Below are positions 9,603-17,921 of a DNA stretch of 64,000 nt, piece after piece. The DNA is from Verrucomicrobiota bacterium. GTDB lineage: Bacteria; Verrucomicrobiota; Verrucomicrobiia; Opitutales; Opitutaceae. The notes beneath the pieces are model-generated. The model did not search any database, was not told the DNA's origin, and saw only the letters and a list, made by a program, of their open reading frames with translations. The stretch covers positions 124,001 to 188,000 of the forward strand of contig JAQGOP010000053.1 of assembly GCA_028293545.1 (NCBI GenBank), given 5' to 3'. The translations under genes and the position numbers were made by a program. Position 1 is the first letter of the stretch. The number at the start of each line of letters is the position of its first letter.

Positions 9603-10697
9603 ATGAATCCCGCGATTAAAGCAGTCTACCTTGCTGTCCTAGTCGGACTGAACCTGGCAACCTGCATCGCAGATCAAGTTTCGACGGCCTTGGATGGCCG
9701 ACAACTCGATACTAATCCACGGATCGTCAAGAAGCACGCTTTGGAGTATCCAGAGTTCCTACTGCAACTGGGTGAAATTCATGGCACTGTGCTTCTTGAA
9801 TTTATCGTCGATGAGAAAGGCGAGGTGCGAGTTCCCCGCATTTTGCAGGCTTCGCATCCGGCATTTGTGCCGCCGTCGATTGATGCATTGCGCAAGTCAA
9901 AGTTCGCCCCGGGAACCATCGGAGGGACGCCGGTGAAGTGTGCGGTGAGCTGGGCTTTTAGTTTCGAGGTGATCGATCGGTATAACAAAGGCATTGGACG
10001 AGAGGCCTTCAGCATCGCCGAACATTCGCCCCCTGGCATTCCTGCAGAATTCCAATACGACGACGCGCCGCGGATCGTGACCTTGTGCGAGCCGGCTTAT
10101 CCGTTTGAACTCGCGGTCGCCAACATGGTGGGTGAGGCCGAGGTGCGATTTGTCGTGAGCGCGGACGGAACGGTGGCAGCGGCCAAGGTTATGAGCGCAT
10201 CGCGTCCGGAGTTTGGTGCGGCATTGGCGGCAGCCATCGAAGCCTGGCGGTTTACCGCGCCCACTTTCGAAGGAAAACGGACGATGGCGCTCTTGTCGCG
10301 GAAGCAACAATTCTCACCGGGAAACCGTGACCTCTCGTCCGACGTACAAGGCAAACGGGTCATGAAACTCCTGAGGGCGGGAAAGAACGAATTTGCAGGA
10401 TTGGTCGACTTGGACGAAACGCCCAGGGTCATTTACCAAGTACCGGCGTGTTACCCTAAACTGCTGGAAGAGCAGGCGGTGGCAGGAGTGGCCCAATTGG
10501 AATTCATCATTGATCAGGGTGGAAGGGTGCGGGCTCCGCGCATCGTGTCGGCGTCGCGGGAGGAGTTTGGCTGGGCGGCCGCGACCGCGGTCCAGCAATG
10601 GTTTTATGAGCCGCCCCGACGCCGCGGAAAACCAGTCGATGTGCGCTTGTCCATGCCGTTCGAATTCAACCCGCGGTTACAGGTCAGACAGCCGTGA
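9603..10697 (+). CDS. secreted protein made of three TonB C-terminal-like domains
   Basis: A 364-residue protein with an N-terminal hydrophobic signal (MNPAIKAVYLAVLVGLNLATCIA). It then has three repeats of the TonB C-terminal fold at about residues 35-120, 140-240 and 265-362. Each shows the family pattern YP..L......G.....F.VD..G.V..P.I..AS...F......A...W.F.P: residues 56-72 contain GTVLLEFIVDEKGEVRV, the middle copy AEVRFVVSADGTVAAA, and the third VAQLEFIIDQGGRVRA. TonB normally has one such domain behind a membrane anchor and a proline-rich spacer; both spacer and partner ExbB/ExbD genes are absent here. It may be a periplasmic protein that borrowed the fold rather than an energy transducer. 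Confidence 0.75.
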   Translation: MNPAIKAVYLAVLVGLNLATCIADQVSTALDGRQLDTNPRIVKKHALEYPEFLLQLGEIHGTVLLEFIVDEKGEVRVPRILQASHPAFVPPSIDALRKSKFAPGTIGGTPVKCAVSWAFSFEVIDRYNKGIGREAFSIAEHSPPGIPAEFQYDDAPRIVTLCEPAYPFELAVANMVGEAEVRFVVSADGTVAAAKVMSASRPEFGAALAAAIEAWRFTAPTFEGKRTMALLSRKQQFSPGNRDLSSDVQGKRVMKLLRAGKNEFAGLVDLDETPRVIYQVPACYPKLLEEQAVAGVAQLEFIIDQGGRVRAPRIVSASREEFGWAAATAVQQWFYEPPRRRGKPVDVRLSMPFEFNPRLQVRQP

Positions 10698-11132
10698 AAT
10701 CTGTGTTGAAGCCAATCTGCGTTAGGGTCTGTCCCGAATGGTCCTTCCTAGTAGTCCTTGAAGCTTCGCGCGCTATGCTCGCGGGCATGAGAACGTAACT
10801 GGGGTTCGCGCGTTAAGACTGCGCGCAGTCGGCCTTGCCGGTCGTCGAGTTCGCCGGCGGATCCGACTTATACTATGCGAATTTCACCGTCCTTTCGCCA
10901 GTGATTTACTATAGTGCGTCGCCAATGATAACCTTTTATGGCTGTCATTAAAAAAATCAAAGAGTACAAGCCGACCCTTTCGGTATTTCGGCTCGTCACG
11001 CGGGAAGCTGCCCGCAGTGTGCTCTCGCCCCGATTCGATGATTTCCAGCGCCGATGCCACCGGCGCTTCAAATTGCGAGCCAACCCTACCCACCAGCTCA
11101 CGGATGCCGACGAAGGCTCCGCGTTTATCCTC
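10698..11132. other. intergenic region; possible degenerate mobile-element edge
   Basis: About 435 bases with no convincing gene. An open frame continues from 10938 into the next CDS, but its first 65 codons lack any secretion signal, so they are treated as untranslated. Around 10727-10745 the phrase TTAGGGTCTGTCCCGAA resembles the end of some insertion sequences, but no partner end or transposase was found. Confidence 0.35.
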
Positions 11133-13295
11133 ATGAGGCCGAATACGCACCACACTGTCAGGTTTTGCGCGATGACGATCCTAGTCGTCGCTTTGTCGGG
11201 GACCACGCACGCCCAGAACGTCATCCAGAAAGCCCATCACTACATCCAGACCGGCGGGGCGACACCGATCGATTTTCCCATCGCGCCCTTTGGCGCCGAA
11301 ACCCAAGCGGCCGTCGCCAACATGACGCTGCATTTTCCAAATGGGAGCACCCTGCCCATTCCCTACGTCGCAGGCGACGACCAGTACGAAAGCCTGTCCA
11401 ATTTCTCGACCAAGGCGGCGCTGGATGCCGCATACCCCGCCGGCACGTACACCCTCACGGGCACGGGCTTGGCGACGGTGACGCTCAACCTGCCGGCCGA
11501 TAACTATCCGACCGCCGTCCCGCAGATCACCAACGGCACATGGAACGCGGGCGGAGTCCTGGTCATCGATCCAACCCAGAGTGTGACGCTTAATTTCAAC
11601 AATTTCACCACGTATGCTTCAGCGGGCTTTGCCGGGCACGAGGATTTCGAGCTCCAGAGCAACGCTAACTTCGAGAAAGGCATCGCCACGGTCGCGGCGT
11701 TCGGTTTCACGGTATCCGCGACCCCGTTCACCACTGTGACCATCCCCGCGAACACGCTGCCGACCGGCGGGGCGTTCAGGGCGGTGCTGAGGTACGACAC
11801 CCTCACCACGCTCGACACCTCGGGAGCGGGCACAGTCGTGCTCTTCAGCAATCAACTCGAGTTCTGGATTGCGGCGCTGGCGCCCGGGACGACGGCCCAA
11901 TCCCAGCCTTTTATCACGGCCCAACCCGCCGATCGCATCGCCGCCCTCGGCGGCAGTGCCACCTTCACCGCCTCGGTCAACCTTGGCAGCGGAAACCAGG
12001 CGGCCGACGTGCACTGGTACGTGAACGGCGCGGAAATCAACCTGCAGGCCAACCCGAAGTATACCTTCGTCCGCGCCGGAAATGTCCTCAACCTGACGGT
12101 GAACAACATCACGTCCGCCGACTTGGGGACTTATTCCTTCCGGCTCGCCGACACCGGCGGCATCACCGGCAGCAACAGCGCGACCCTCGCGATCGGGACG
12201 TCGACCGGGCCCGCTATCGTCATGCAACCGGCGGGCCACAGTCTCGCCACCGGAAGTTCCGTCGTCTTCAGCGTCGTCGCCTCGGGCGGTAATCTCACTT
12301 ACCAGTGGAAGAAGAACGGCACGAACATCCCGGTGGCCACCGCCGCGGACTTCATGATTCCGAACGCGCAGCCCTCCGACTCGGCGAACTATACAGTCAC
12401 CGTGACCAACGGCACCGGCTCCGCGACGAGCAACGCCGCCAACCTCACGGTCGCCGCGTCGAGCAACCCCGGTCGCCTGGTGAACGCATCGGTGCGCATC
12501 GTTTCCGGTACGGATGCGAATGTGCTGATCGTCGGCTTCGTCACCGGCGGCGTCGGGACCAGTGGAAACAAGCAACTCCTGATCCGCGGCATTGGCCCGA
12601 CGCTGGCCGGCTTCGGTGTCGGGGGGACCATGGTTGATCCTCTCTTGGAAATCATTCCGGGTGGATCGTCGACGGCCGTCCAAAGCAACGACAACTGGGG
12701 CGGCGACGCGTCGATCATCGCGACCGCCAACGCAATCGGCGCCTTCGCCCTGCCGAGCGCCACGAGCAAGGACTCGGCGCTTCTGGCGACGCTGGCGGCC
12801 GGGGTCTACTCGGCGAAAGTCAGCGGTGTCGGCGCGACGAGCGGCACCGTCCTCGCCGAGTTGTACGATGCGAATCCGTCCGTCTTCAACGCGGCAACCC
12901 CGCGAATCATCAATCTCTCCGCGCGTGCGCCGATGGCGAACGATAATCCCCTGATCGCCGGCTTTGTGGTCGGCGGCACCACGGCGAAGACGCTCCTGAT
13001 CCGCGCGATCGGGCCAACGCTCACGGGTTTCGGCCTGCCGGGCGCGATGTCCGATCCCTCGCTGGATATCATTCCGGGTGGCGCGACGGTGGCCATCAAC
13101 AGCAACGACAATTGGGGCGGCTCGAACTTGATCACCTTCACCGGCAACCGGGTGGGTGCGTTCGCCCTGCCTGACCCCAACAGCAAGGACGCGGTCATCC
13201 TCGTGACGCTCGATCCCGGTGTTTATTCCGCCAAAGTCCTCGGCGTAAACAACGCATCTGGCATCACCCTCGTCGAAGTTTACGAAATCCCCTAG
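11133..13295 (+). CDS. secreted Ig-domain protein with duplicated C-terminal module
   Basis: A 720-residue exported protein. The ATG at 11133 gives a signal peptide (MRPNTHHTVRFCAMTILVVALSG...AQN); the frame is open further upstream but without a signal. The first 240 residues are beta-rich and unassigned. Two I-set Ig-like domains follow at about 11910-12198 and 12205-12460, shown by ITAQPADRIAALGGSATF with DLGTYSFRLAD, and by YQWKKNGTNI with DSANYTVTVTN. The end is two copies of the same roughly 130-residue module found at 7456-8262 (here 12472-12870 and 12890-13292), with LLIRGIGPTLAGFGV / LLIRAIGPTLTGFGL, SNDNWGG and SKDxxLxxTL. Likely a surface or extracellular protein of unknown binding target. 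Confidence 0.8.
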   Translation: MRPNTHHTVRFCAMTILVVALSGTTHAQNVIQKAHHYIQTGGATPIDFPIAPFGAETQAAVANMTLHFPNGSTLPIPYVAGDDQYESLSNFSTKAALDAAYPAGTYTLTGTGLATVTLNLPADNYPTAVPQITNGTWNAGGVLVIDPTQSVTLNFNNFTTYASAGFAGHEDFELQSNANFEKGIATVAAFGFTVSATPFTTVTIPANTLPTGGAFRAVLRYDTLTTLDTSGAGTVVLFSNQLEFWIAALAPGTTAQSQPFITAQPADRIAALGGSATFTASVNLGSGNQAADVHWYVNGAEINLQANPKYTFVRAGNVLNLTVNNITSADLGTYSFRLADTGGITGSNSATLAIGTSTGPAIVMQPAGHSLATGSSVVFSVVASGGNLTYQWKKNGTNIPVATAADFMIPNAQPSDSANYTVTVTNGTGSATSNAANLTVAASSNPGRLVNASVRIVSGTDANVLIVGFVTGGVGTSGNKQLLIRGIGPTLAGFGVGGTMVDPLLEIIPGGSSTAVQSNDNWGGDASIIATANAIGAFALPSATSKDSALLATLAAGVYSAKVSGVGATSGTVLAELYDANPSVFNAATPRIINLSARAPMANDNPLIAGFVVGGTTAKTLLIRAIGPTLTGFGLPGAMSDPSLDIIPGGATVAINSNDNWGGSNLITFTGNRVGAFALPDPNSKDAVILVTLDPGVYSAKVLGVNNASGITLVEVYEIP

Positions 13296-13356
13296 ATCAC
13301 CGCTGGCCGAACAATCTGAGGGAATCAGTTTCTGCGGTGGGTTTTGAGGGCGGCAC

Positions 13357-13385
13357 GCCGAGTCGGATGAAAATCCGAACTCGGC
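13357..13385 (+). terminator. hairpin, probable terminator after the Ig-domain gene
   Basis: GCCGAGTCGGAT pairs with ATCCGAACTCGGC across a short GAAA-type loop, with one bulged base. A T-rich stretch (CTTCTTCT) begins a few bases later rather than directly, so termination efficiency is uncertain. It lies 62 nt after the stop at 13295. The rest of 13296-13643 shows no gene. Confidence 0.5.
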
Positions 13386-13643
13386 GATGCGACTTCTTCT
13401 GCTCTCAGCAAAGGGTGGGTCTGTTCCTCACTGCATAGACGAACGCAGCGTGTAACGGCTATATCTAGATAGAAAGGCGAACGAATTGTCACCGCACACC
13501 GCTACTTTGCGCAAGTCCACCTAAAGGTAGCACTGCTGCCGAGGTAACTCCGATGTTTTGTTGAGACGATCCAAACCACTAAGCGCCAGCTGGTCCAAAA
13601 AAACCCTGTAAGGATTGGCGGCTTGCGGCGACTAATGGAGGTG

Positions 13644-14174
13644 ATGAGTCGAACTCCAGCCTACGAAGCCTTGTTCAGATCCTGGCTGGAAGAGCATCGC
13701 GGGATCATCGTAAAGGTGACGCGCTCGTACGCCCCCAATTTGACCGACGCTGCCGACTTGGAGCAGGAGCTTTTGCTCCAACTTTGGATTTCTCTCCCCT
13801 CCTATGCCGGCCAGGCGAAGCCTTCGACGTGGATTTACCGGGTGTGCCTGAATACCGCCATGACTTGGCGCCGCAGTTCTCTGCGACGCGAACAACGGAT
13901 CGAACCCGGCAAGGATTTCAGCGCAATAACCGCCCCTGCTTCTTCGCCGGCTGAAATTGCCGGCGAGCGGGAGGTGCTCGAAAAACTCTACGCGGCGATC
14001 CAAGCCATGCCCGCTTTTGAGCGGGCCTTGATATTGCTGATGCTTGACGGTCTGACTTATCGCGAGATCGCCGAGATTATCGGACTGACTGAAAACCACG
14101 TCGGCGTGGCGTTGACGCGTGCGCGCAAACGCCTCGCTGAACTCATGAAAGGACTTACCAATGAACTGGGATGA
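13644..14174 (+). CDS. ECF-type RNA polymerase sigma factor
   Basis: A 176-residue sigma-70 family protein with only regions 2 and 4. Region 2 (residues about 20-75) contains DLEQELLLQLWISL and the promoter-melting part STWIYRVCLNTAMTWRR. Region 4 (about 112-168) contains ALILLMLDGLTYREIAEIIG and ENHVGVALTRARKRL, a normal helix-turn-helix. The ATG at 13644 follows GGAG closely; an ATG at 13635 and a TTG at 13623 are in frame and cannot be ruled out. It overlaps the next gene by 14 bases, so the two are co-translated. No classical zinc-binding anti-sigma sequence is present in the partner, so how the sigma is held inactive is unclear. Confidence 0.9.
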   Translation: MSRTPAYEALFRSWLEEHRGIIVKVTRSYAPNLTDAADLEQELLLQLWISLPSYAGQAKPSTWIYRVCLNTAMTWRRSSLRREQRIEPGKDFSAITAPASSPAEIAGEREVLEKLYAAIQAMPAFERALILLMLDGLTYREIAEIIGLTENHVGVALTRARKRLAELMKGLTNELG

Positions 14175-14823
14175 CTACGAAGGCATTTGGAGGCGTCAGG
14201 AATTGCCCACCGGCGCAGGGGCGGACCTTACCCTTATTCGCGCGACGTTTGAATCCAAACGCCGAAAATTCAAGGCCACACTCCTCGTGCGCGATATCAC
14301 CGAAGGCCTGCTCGGCGTGTTGGCCGCATTGGGATTGCTGGGATATGCTTGGTCGATTGGAAAGACCGGATGGCCCATCGCGGTAGGCGCGCTCCTGATC
14401 TTGGGCGTCGCGCTCGTTTTCGTGCGCGATTTTCTGCGACGGCGCCGCCTTCGGCTTGGCCCGCAAGTTCCACTACTCGTGAAACTCGATGCCGAAATCT
14501 CCGAGTTGCATCATCAGCGCCGGCTTCTGAGCCACATTGGGATCTGGTATTTTCTCCCGTATCTCGCCGCGCTGGTACTTATCTACACCACCGTGTTTCG
14601 CCGGCTGGGAATTAAGCTACCGTCGGAATTACTGATTGCCCTGCTCACTACTCCTCGCTCCGCCGTCTTCATCTATCTAATCGTCGCCGTTGTAGTGGCG
14701 AGTCTGTGGTTGGTCTGGCGGGATGCGCGAGATGCCGGTAAAACCCGCATCGATCCCCGAATTCGGGAACTGGAAAAAATGCGACGGGACCTGTTCGGAG
14801 TGGCGGACAACCCCGGCGACTGA
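14161..14823 (+). CDS. integral membrane protein paired with the ECF sigma factor
   Basis: A 220-residue protein with a cytoplasmic N-terminus (about 45 residues, WDDYEGIWRRQELP) and four predicted membrane segments in two pairs: residues about 48-65, 70-86, 128-146 and 165-184. These are separated by a basic, helical loop (RDFLRRRRLRLG, LDAEISELHHQRRLL). The C-terminus is charged. The start lies inside the sigma-factor gene (14-base overlap), which strongly suggests a regulatory partner, possibly an anti-sigma factor, but no recognised anti-sigma domain is visible, so this is an inference from position. A copy of the 60-bp interspersed repeat follows 28 bases after the stop. Confidence 0.7.
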   Translation: MNWDDYEGIWRRQELPTGAGADLTLIRATFESKRRKFKATLLVRDITEGLLGVLAALGLLGYAWSIGKTGWPIAVGALLILGVALVFVRDFLRRRRLRLGPQVPLLVKLDAEISELHHQRRLLSHIGIWYFLPYLAALVLIYTTVFRRLGIKLPSELLIALLTTPRSAVFIYLIVAVVVASLWLVWRDARDAGKTRIDPRIRELEKMRRDLFGVADNPGD

Positions 14824-14851
14824 CCGACTGTTCGACTCATGGCGAAGACTA

Positions 14852-14911
14852 GACGCTACAGGACTCACTGCGCTCCATAGGTAAGCGCAGGCTTGGTTGC
14901 CGTTTGGTTGC
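14852..14911 (+). repeat. 60-bp interspersed repeat, copy A
   Basis: Begins GACGCTACAGGACTCAC and ends GGTTGCCGTTTGGTTGC. It matches copy D (17775) at 52 of 60 positions with no gaps. Like the other full copies it has TAAG at positions 31-34 and two GGTTGC blocks 11 bp apart at the right end. It starts 28 bases after a plus-strand stop codon. In this copy CTGCGCT and AGCGCAG can pair as a hairpin, but this pairing is not kept in the others. Confidence 0.85.
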
Positions 14912-14992
14912 TATCGAAAATAGGCACAAGGAAGCCGGATTCACTTGGCTGCTATTAGGAAAATCAAGGCGTGACCTCATTGCCTAAGCTGA

Positions 14993-16333
14993 TTGCTATT
15001 CCATGCCGTGGTCCTTCGCTTCAACTCGATATTTTTGTTGGGCCTATGCACTATCGCAGAAGCGCTAGCTTCCGAGATTACTGTAGCCTCTCCTGAGCGA
15101 GCCGTCTTGTGGGAGTTACTTCGCGACCCATCCGCCGCCGAGTGGAGGGCGCTGTCCAGATTTGATCAAACTCTCACGCGTCGTGAGTTCGAAAATCGTC
15201 TCGAATTCGTGTTTGATCCCAGTCGGGGACTTCAAGGGTACATGCGGATTCGCGAGGACTCAGTTGAGGTCTATTCGACAGTCAAAAAAGATAACCAACC
15301 ATTGGTGGTGGTTCATTTCGCACCTAGCGAGCCTGCGCGGCAACCACGACCTCCAAGCTATCGCACGCCAAGAGACATTCGCGCCATGTCCTTCGTTACA
15401 ACCGAACTGCCATTGGCCGGTTTGCAAGTGGCGATTGAGCCAGCAGACATCGGCGGACGATGGGCGCGGATGGAAGATAGATCGGTCGATTTCCCGGGTT
15501 ATGGGCGGATAAATGAAGGCGATATCAACCTGGTTGTTGGGCGACTACTTCGTGACAAGCTGCAGAAGCTTGGCGCAAGAGTTTTTCTCGTACGTGATCA
15601 AACGGAGCCGGTCCTTGCCGTGAGGACAGAGCAACTAAGAGGTCTGGCGATGGATGTCCTGAAAAATCGTTCAGAAATCTTGCCAGAATCTTTCCAGAGT
15701 CAGACAGCATCTCTTCCTCTCGACAGCCCTAGGAGGCTCCATATCGCCGAGGAGTTACTGCTCACAAAGACGCTGGAAACACGCGCCCGTGCGGCCCTTG
15801 TTCGCGCCTCGTTTCGGGCCGATTTGACAATCGTTCTGCAGCATAATGCCACTCCTGCGAGTTGCGAGGGGCGGCTCAACCCCATTAACCGAAACATTTT
15901 CTTTGTCCATGGAGCGTATACTTCCATTGAACTTCGCCAGTCGGAGCAGCGCTTTCGCCTGCTGACGAAGTTGTTAGACGACGTTACACCCGTTGAAAGC
16001 GAAGTCGCGGCAGCAATTGCGGCCCGATTTAAAGATGCGACCGGGTATCCGTCGGTGCTTTCAGGAAACTCCGGAAACACTCGGCTAGTTATTCCGGGCA
16101 ACCCGTATGTTCTTGCCCGAAATCTTGCGTTCAATCGAGAGCACGACGGTCCAGTTGTGGTGACAGAGCCCTACTTCATGAACCAAGCGGAAACACTGGC
16201 TCGGCTGCTCGCCGGCGACTACCCGGGTAAGCGAATTATTGCCGGCAAGCTCCAGTCCAGCATTTTTCAGGAGTACGCCAATTGTGTCGCCGCCGGGATA
16301 CATGAAGCATACGAGCAAGCTCGCACTAATTAA
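14993..16333 (+). CDS. degenerate N-acetylmuramoyl-L-alanine amidase (Amidase_3)-like exported protein
   Basis: A 446-residue protein. There is no ATG near the start; TTG at 14993 or GTG at 15008 would give a hydrophobic export signal (FNSIFLLGLCTIAEALAS). From about residue 138 the sequence follows the Amidase_3 fold: LQVAIEPADIGGRW takes the place of the usual V.IDPGHGG, then INEGDINLVVGRLLRDKLQKLGARVFLVRD corresponds to the E...NL...L...L...G..V..TR segment, and DLTIVLQHNAT corresponds to the D....SIHAN strand. The first zinc-ligand histidine is aspartate here, while the glutamate and second histidine seem kept, so activity is doubtful. The lower GC than the flanks and the 60-bp repeat 14 bases after its stop suggest acquisition. 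Confidence 0.6.
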   Translation: MLFHAVVLRFNSIFLLGLCTIAEALASEITVASPERAVLWELLRDPSAAEWRALSRFDQTLTRREFENRLEFVFDPSRGLQGYMRIREDSVEVYSTVKKDNQPLVVVHFAPSEPARQPRPPSYRTPRDIRAMSFVTTELPLAGLQVAIEPADIGGRWARMEDRSVDFPGYGRINEGDINLVVGRLLRDKLQKLGARVFLVRDQTEPVLAVRTEQLRGLAMDVLKNRSEILPESFQSQTASLPLDSPRRLHIAEELLLTKTLETRARAALVRASFRADLTIVLQHNATPASCEGRLNPINRNIFFVHGAYTSIELRQSEQRFRLLTKLLDDVTPVESEVAAAIAARFKDATGYPSVLSGNSGNTRLVIPGNPYVLARNLAFNREHDGPVVVTEPYFMNQAETLARLLAGDYPGKRIIAGKLQSSIFQEYANCVAAGIHEAYEQARTN

Positions 16334-16347
16334 TAAGGGCAAAAATG

Positions 16348-16407
16348 GACGCTACAGGACTCGCTGCCCGCCATAGCTAAGTTTGGGCTCGGTTGCTGTA
16401 CGGTTGC
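16348..16407 (+). repeat. 60-bp interspersed repeat, copy B
   Basis: GACGCTACAGGACTCGCTGC at the left, CGGTTGCTGTACGGTTGC at the right, same length as copies A, C and D and in the same orientation. It begins 14 bases after the stop of the amidase-like gene and is directly preceded by ATG. It is the most diverged of the full copies, especially in positions 21-39. Confidence 0.85.
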
Positions 16408-16489
16408 CTAGGTACCCTTTACGATCAAGTATTGTTGGGCTCACGCGTCTGAACACCTTCAGCCTTCAGCGTCTGGGCGGTCGTCGCTC

Positions 16490-17155
16490 TCAGCGGTCGT
16501 ACGTGGTCTGCCACGCTTCCTTGATTTCGAAACGCTTCCCAGCGTTTCTTAAAATCACCTCGTACTTCTGCTGAAGGCCCGCACCGAATTGATTCACTTC
16601 AGGCCGCAGGAAGCAGTCGGAGAGACGCTGCCCCTGCAGTGTTTCTTTTGTGCCATCCACGAAATCCACCTCAATGTGGTCGATTCGAACAAATCTCACC
16701 AAGGGGTTATACCAAACGGGACCCCATCTGACACCTGACGCGTCGTCCGACCTTCTCACGCTCAAGCCATCGTCCGACCTGTAGCCCGCGGAGAACGGAC
16801 CCGTTTCGTTAAGGACCGCAGTAGCCTTACCCCTGGTTTCACTCGGGGTCGGGTCCCCAGCCCGACTGAGCGCCGTAACATAAAAACGCACGGCCTTGAT
16901 CACCTTATCTGAGGTGCTAACCCAATGAACCGCCACTCCGACCCCTCCCACCGTGCTGGGACGACCTGGATTGGCCCAGATGATGATGAGGGGTTTGGCC
17001 TGCGAGTGTTTATAGGCCTCGATGGTTTTGTTAAGTTCGGCCTCCGAGTCGGATTGCAGGACTGCCTCCTCCCGAGAAATGCATCCGGTCGCCAGTAGAA
17101 GCCACGAAAGAGCGAGCAGAGCGGGTGCGCGAAGCGAGGGATAAATTAATTTCAT
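16490..17155 (-). CDS. putative lipoprotein of unknown function
   Basis: A 221-residue protein with a type II signal sequence: the ATG at 17155 gives MKLIYPSLRAPALLALSWLLLATGC with the lipobox LATG-C, so the mature protein should begin at that cysteine and be lipid-anchored. An ATG five codons upstream is also in frame. The mature part contains an isolated beta-rich domain with WANPGRPSTVGGVGVAVHW and repeated FV-type strands (AVRFYVTALSRAGDP, IDHIEVDFVDGTKE); I do not recognise the family. It is read against the other genes of this stretch and lies between repeat copies B and C, as a reversed gene inside a cassette would. Confidence 0.65.
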   Translation of the reverse strand: MKLIYPSLRAPALLALSWLLLATGCISREEAVLQSDSEAELNKTIEAYKHSQAKPLIIIWANPGRPSTVGGVGVAVHWVSTSDKVIKAVRFYVTALSRAGDPTPSETRGKATAVLNETGPFSAGYRSDDGLSVRRSDDASGVRWGPVWYNPLVRFVRIDHIEVDFVDGTKETLQGQRLSDCFLRPEVNQFGAGLQQKYEVILRNAGKRFEIKEAWQTTYDR

Positions 17156-17170
17156 GAGCAGATCGGACAA

Positions 17171-17614
17171 TGCCTGTCCGTGGGCATTTCTTGTGAATAT
17201 GATGGGATCTTCGAGTGCGACTTAAGGCCCCACGGAATCCCGATCCTCACAACCTTACTCTCACGAATGACGATCTAGAAAAGCCCGCGGTTCCGAGGCT
17301 GGTACGCTTCCGTATATAAAGCAGTGCAGCCAAGTTTCGAGGAATTTTATCCAAGGATTTGTCCGTGGAGCCGGTAGGGCTGGAGATAAGAAGAGGTGCC
17401 TCAAAAATGAGAACCCTGCTTTGCGGGTAATGGTGGACGCTACAGGGCTCACTACAGTTCAAGGGTAAGCGCGGACTCGGTTGCTGTTTGGTTGCGCAGC
17501 TACGTGGGTCAGTGCTTGGAATAAAAACCGCCTCGACGGTCTAGGGGTGGCATCGCAATGCTAGGTAAAAGGTTCGGGTTATAAGGTTCCCCGACCATTC
17601 CATGGATTAACTAG
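17171..17614. other. intergenic stretch holding repeat copy C
   Basis: No gene is recognisable between the lipoprotein start and the small ORF at 17615. Apart from repeat copy C, short overlapping frames on the minus strand (around 17247-17462) run through the repeat and give no recognisable protein. The base composition is visibly lower in GC than in the flanking 18-50 kb locus. Confidence 0.4.
17436..17495 (+). repeat. 60-bp interspersed repeat, copy C
   Basis: GACGCTACAGGGCTCACTAC at the left end and CGGTTGCTGTTTGGTTGC at the right, 60 bases, no gaps against A, B and D. It is directly preceded by ATGGTG. It is the only copy without an obvious plus-strand gene ending just before it; the nearest gene is the reversed lipoprotein. 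Confidence 0.85.
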
Positions 17615-17746
17615 GTGAAACATAAATTTATCAAAATTACCCTGCTTGGATGCCTCCTCGCAGCATTGGTCCTTGCAATTGCGCTGAGCATCCGCGCCCG
17701 CGCGCAGCGGCTACGGTTGAGGGTTCTGCCAATAGTGACCCAGTAA
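17615..17746 (+). CDS. possible 43-residue single-span membrane peptide
   Basis: A GTG-initiated frame encodes 43 residues: a basic start (KHKFIKI), one hydrophobic helix (LLGCLLAALVLAIALSI) and a basic, arginine-rich tail (RARAQRLRLRV). This is the layout of a small inner-membrane peptide or of the remnant of a longer protein. There is no good ribosome binding site. The main support beyond hydropathy is position: repeat copy D starts 28 bases after its stop, the same spacing seen after neighbouring genes. Confidence 0.35.
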   Translation: MKHKFIKITLLGCLLAALVLAIALSIRARAQRLRLRVLPIVTQ

Positions 17747-17774
17747 GTTGGATAAAGGCAGGCGGTACCGCTTT

Positions 17775-17834
17775 GACGCTACAGGACTCACGGCACCTCA
17801 GAGGTAAGCGGAAGCTTGGTTGCTGTTTGGTTGC
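17775..17834 (+). repeat. 60-bp interspersed repeat, copy D
   Basis: GACGCTACAGGACTCACGGC at the left, TTGGTTGCTGTTTGGTTGC at the right; 52 of 60 bases equal to copy A. The centre holds a small ACCT/AGGT pairing not present in all copies. Confidence 0.85.
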
Positions 17835-17921
17835 ATTGGTGAAACGCACCCCGACGGCTCCGACCAAGGTTGCAGGATTTGAGCTGCAAGCACGGTTGGC
17901 TCATTCAACGTTCGGCAAGCA

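Noticed and set aside
10727-10745. Insertion-sequence end (TTAGGGTCTGTCCCGAA)
   Set aside because: No inverted partner, no target-site duplication and no transposase remnant within the gap.
14852-17834. The 60-bp repeats as canonical integron attC sites
   Set aside because: No RYYYAAC or GTTRRRY core was found, the ends cannot form the attC hairpin, and no integrase gene is in the window. The cassette-like layout is kept as a separate finding.
14852-17834. The repeats as a CRISPR array or as tRNA fragments
   Set aside because: The spacing is irregular (about 339-1496 bp), genes lie in between, and no cloverleaf or anticodon arm can be drawn.
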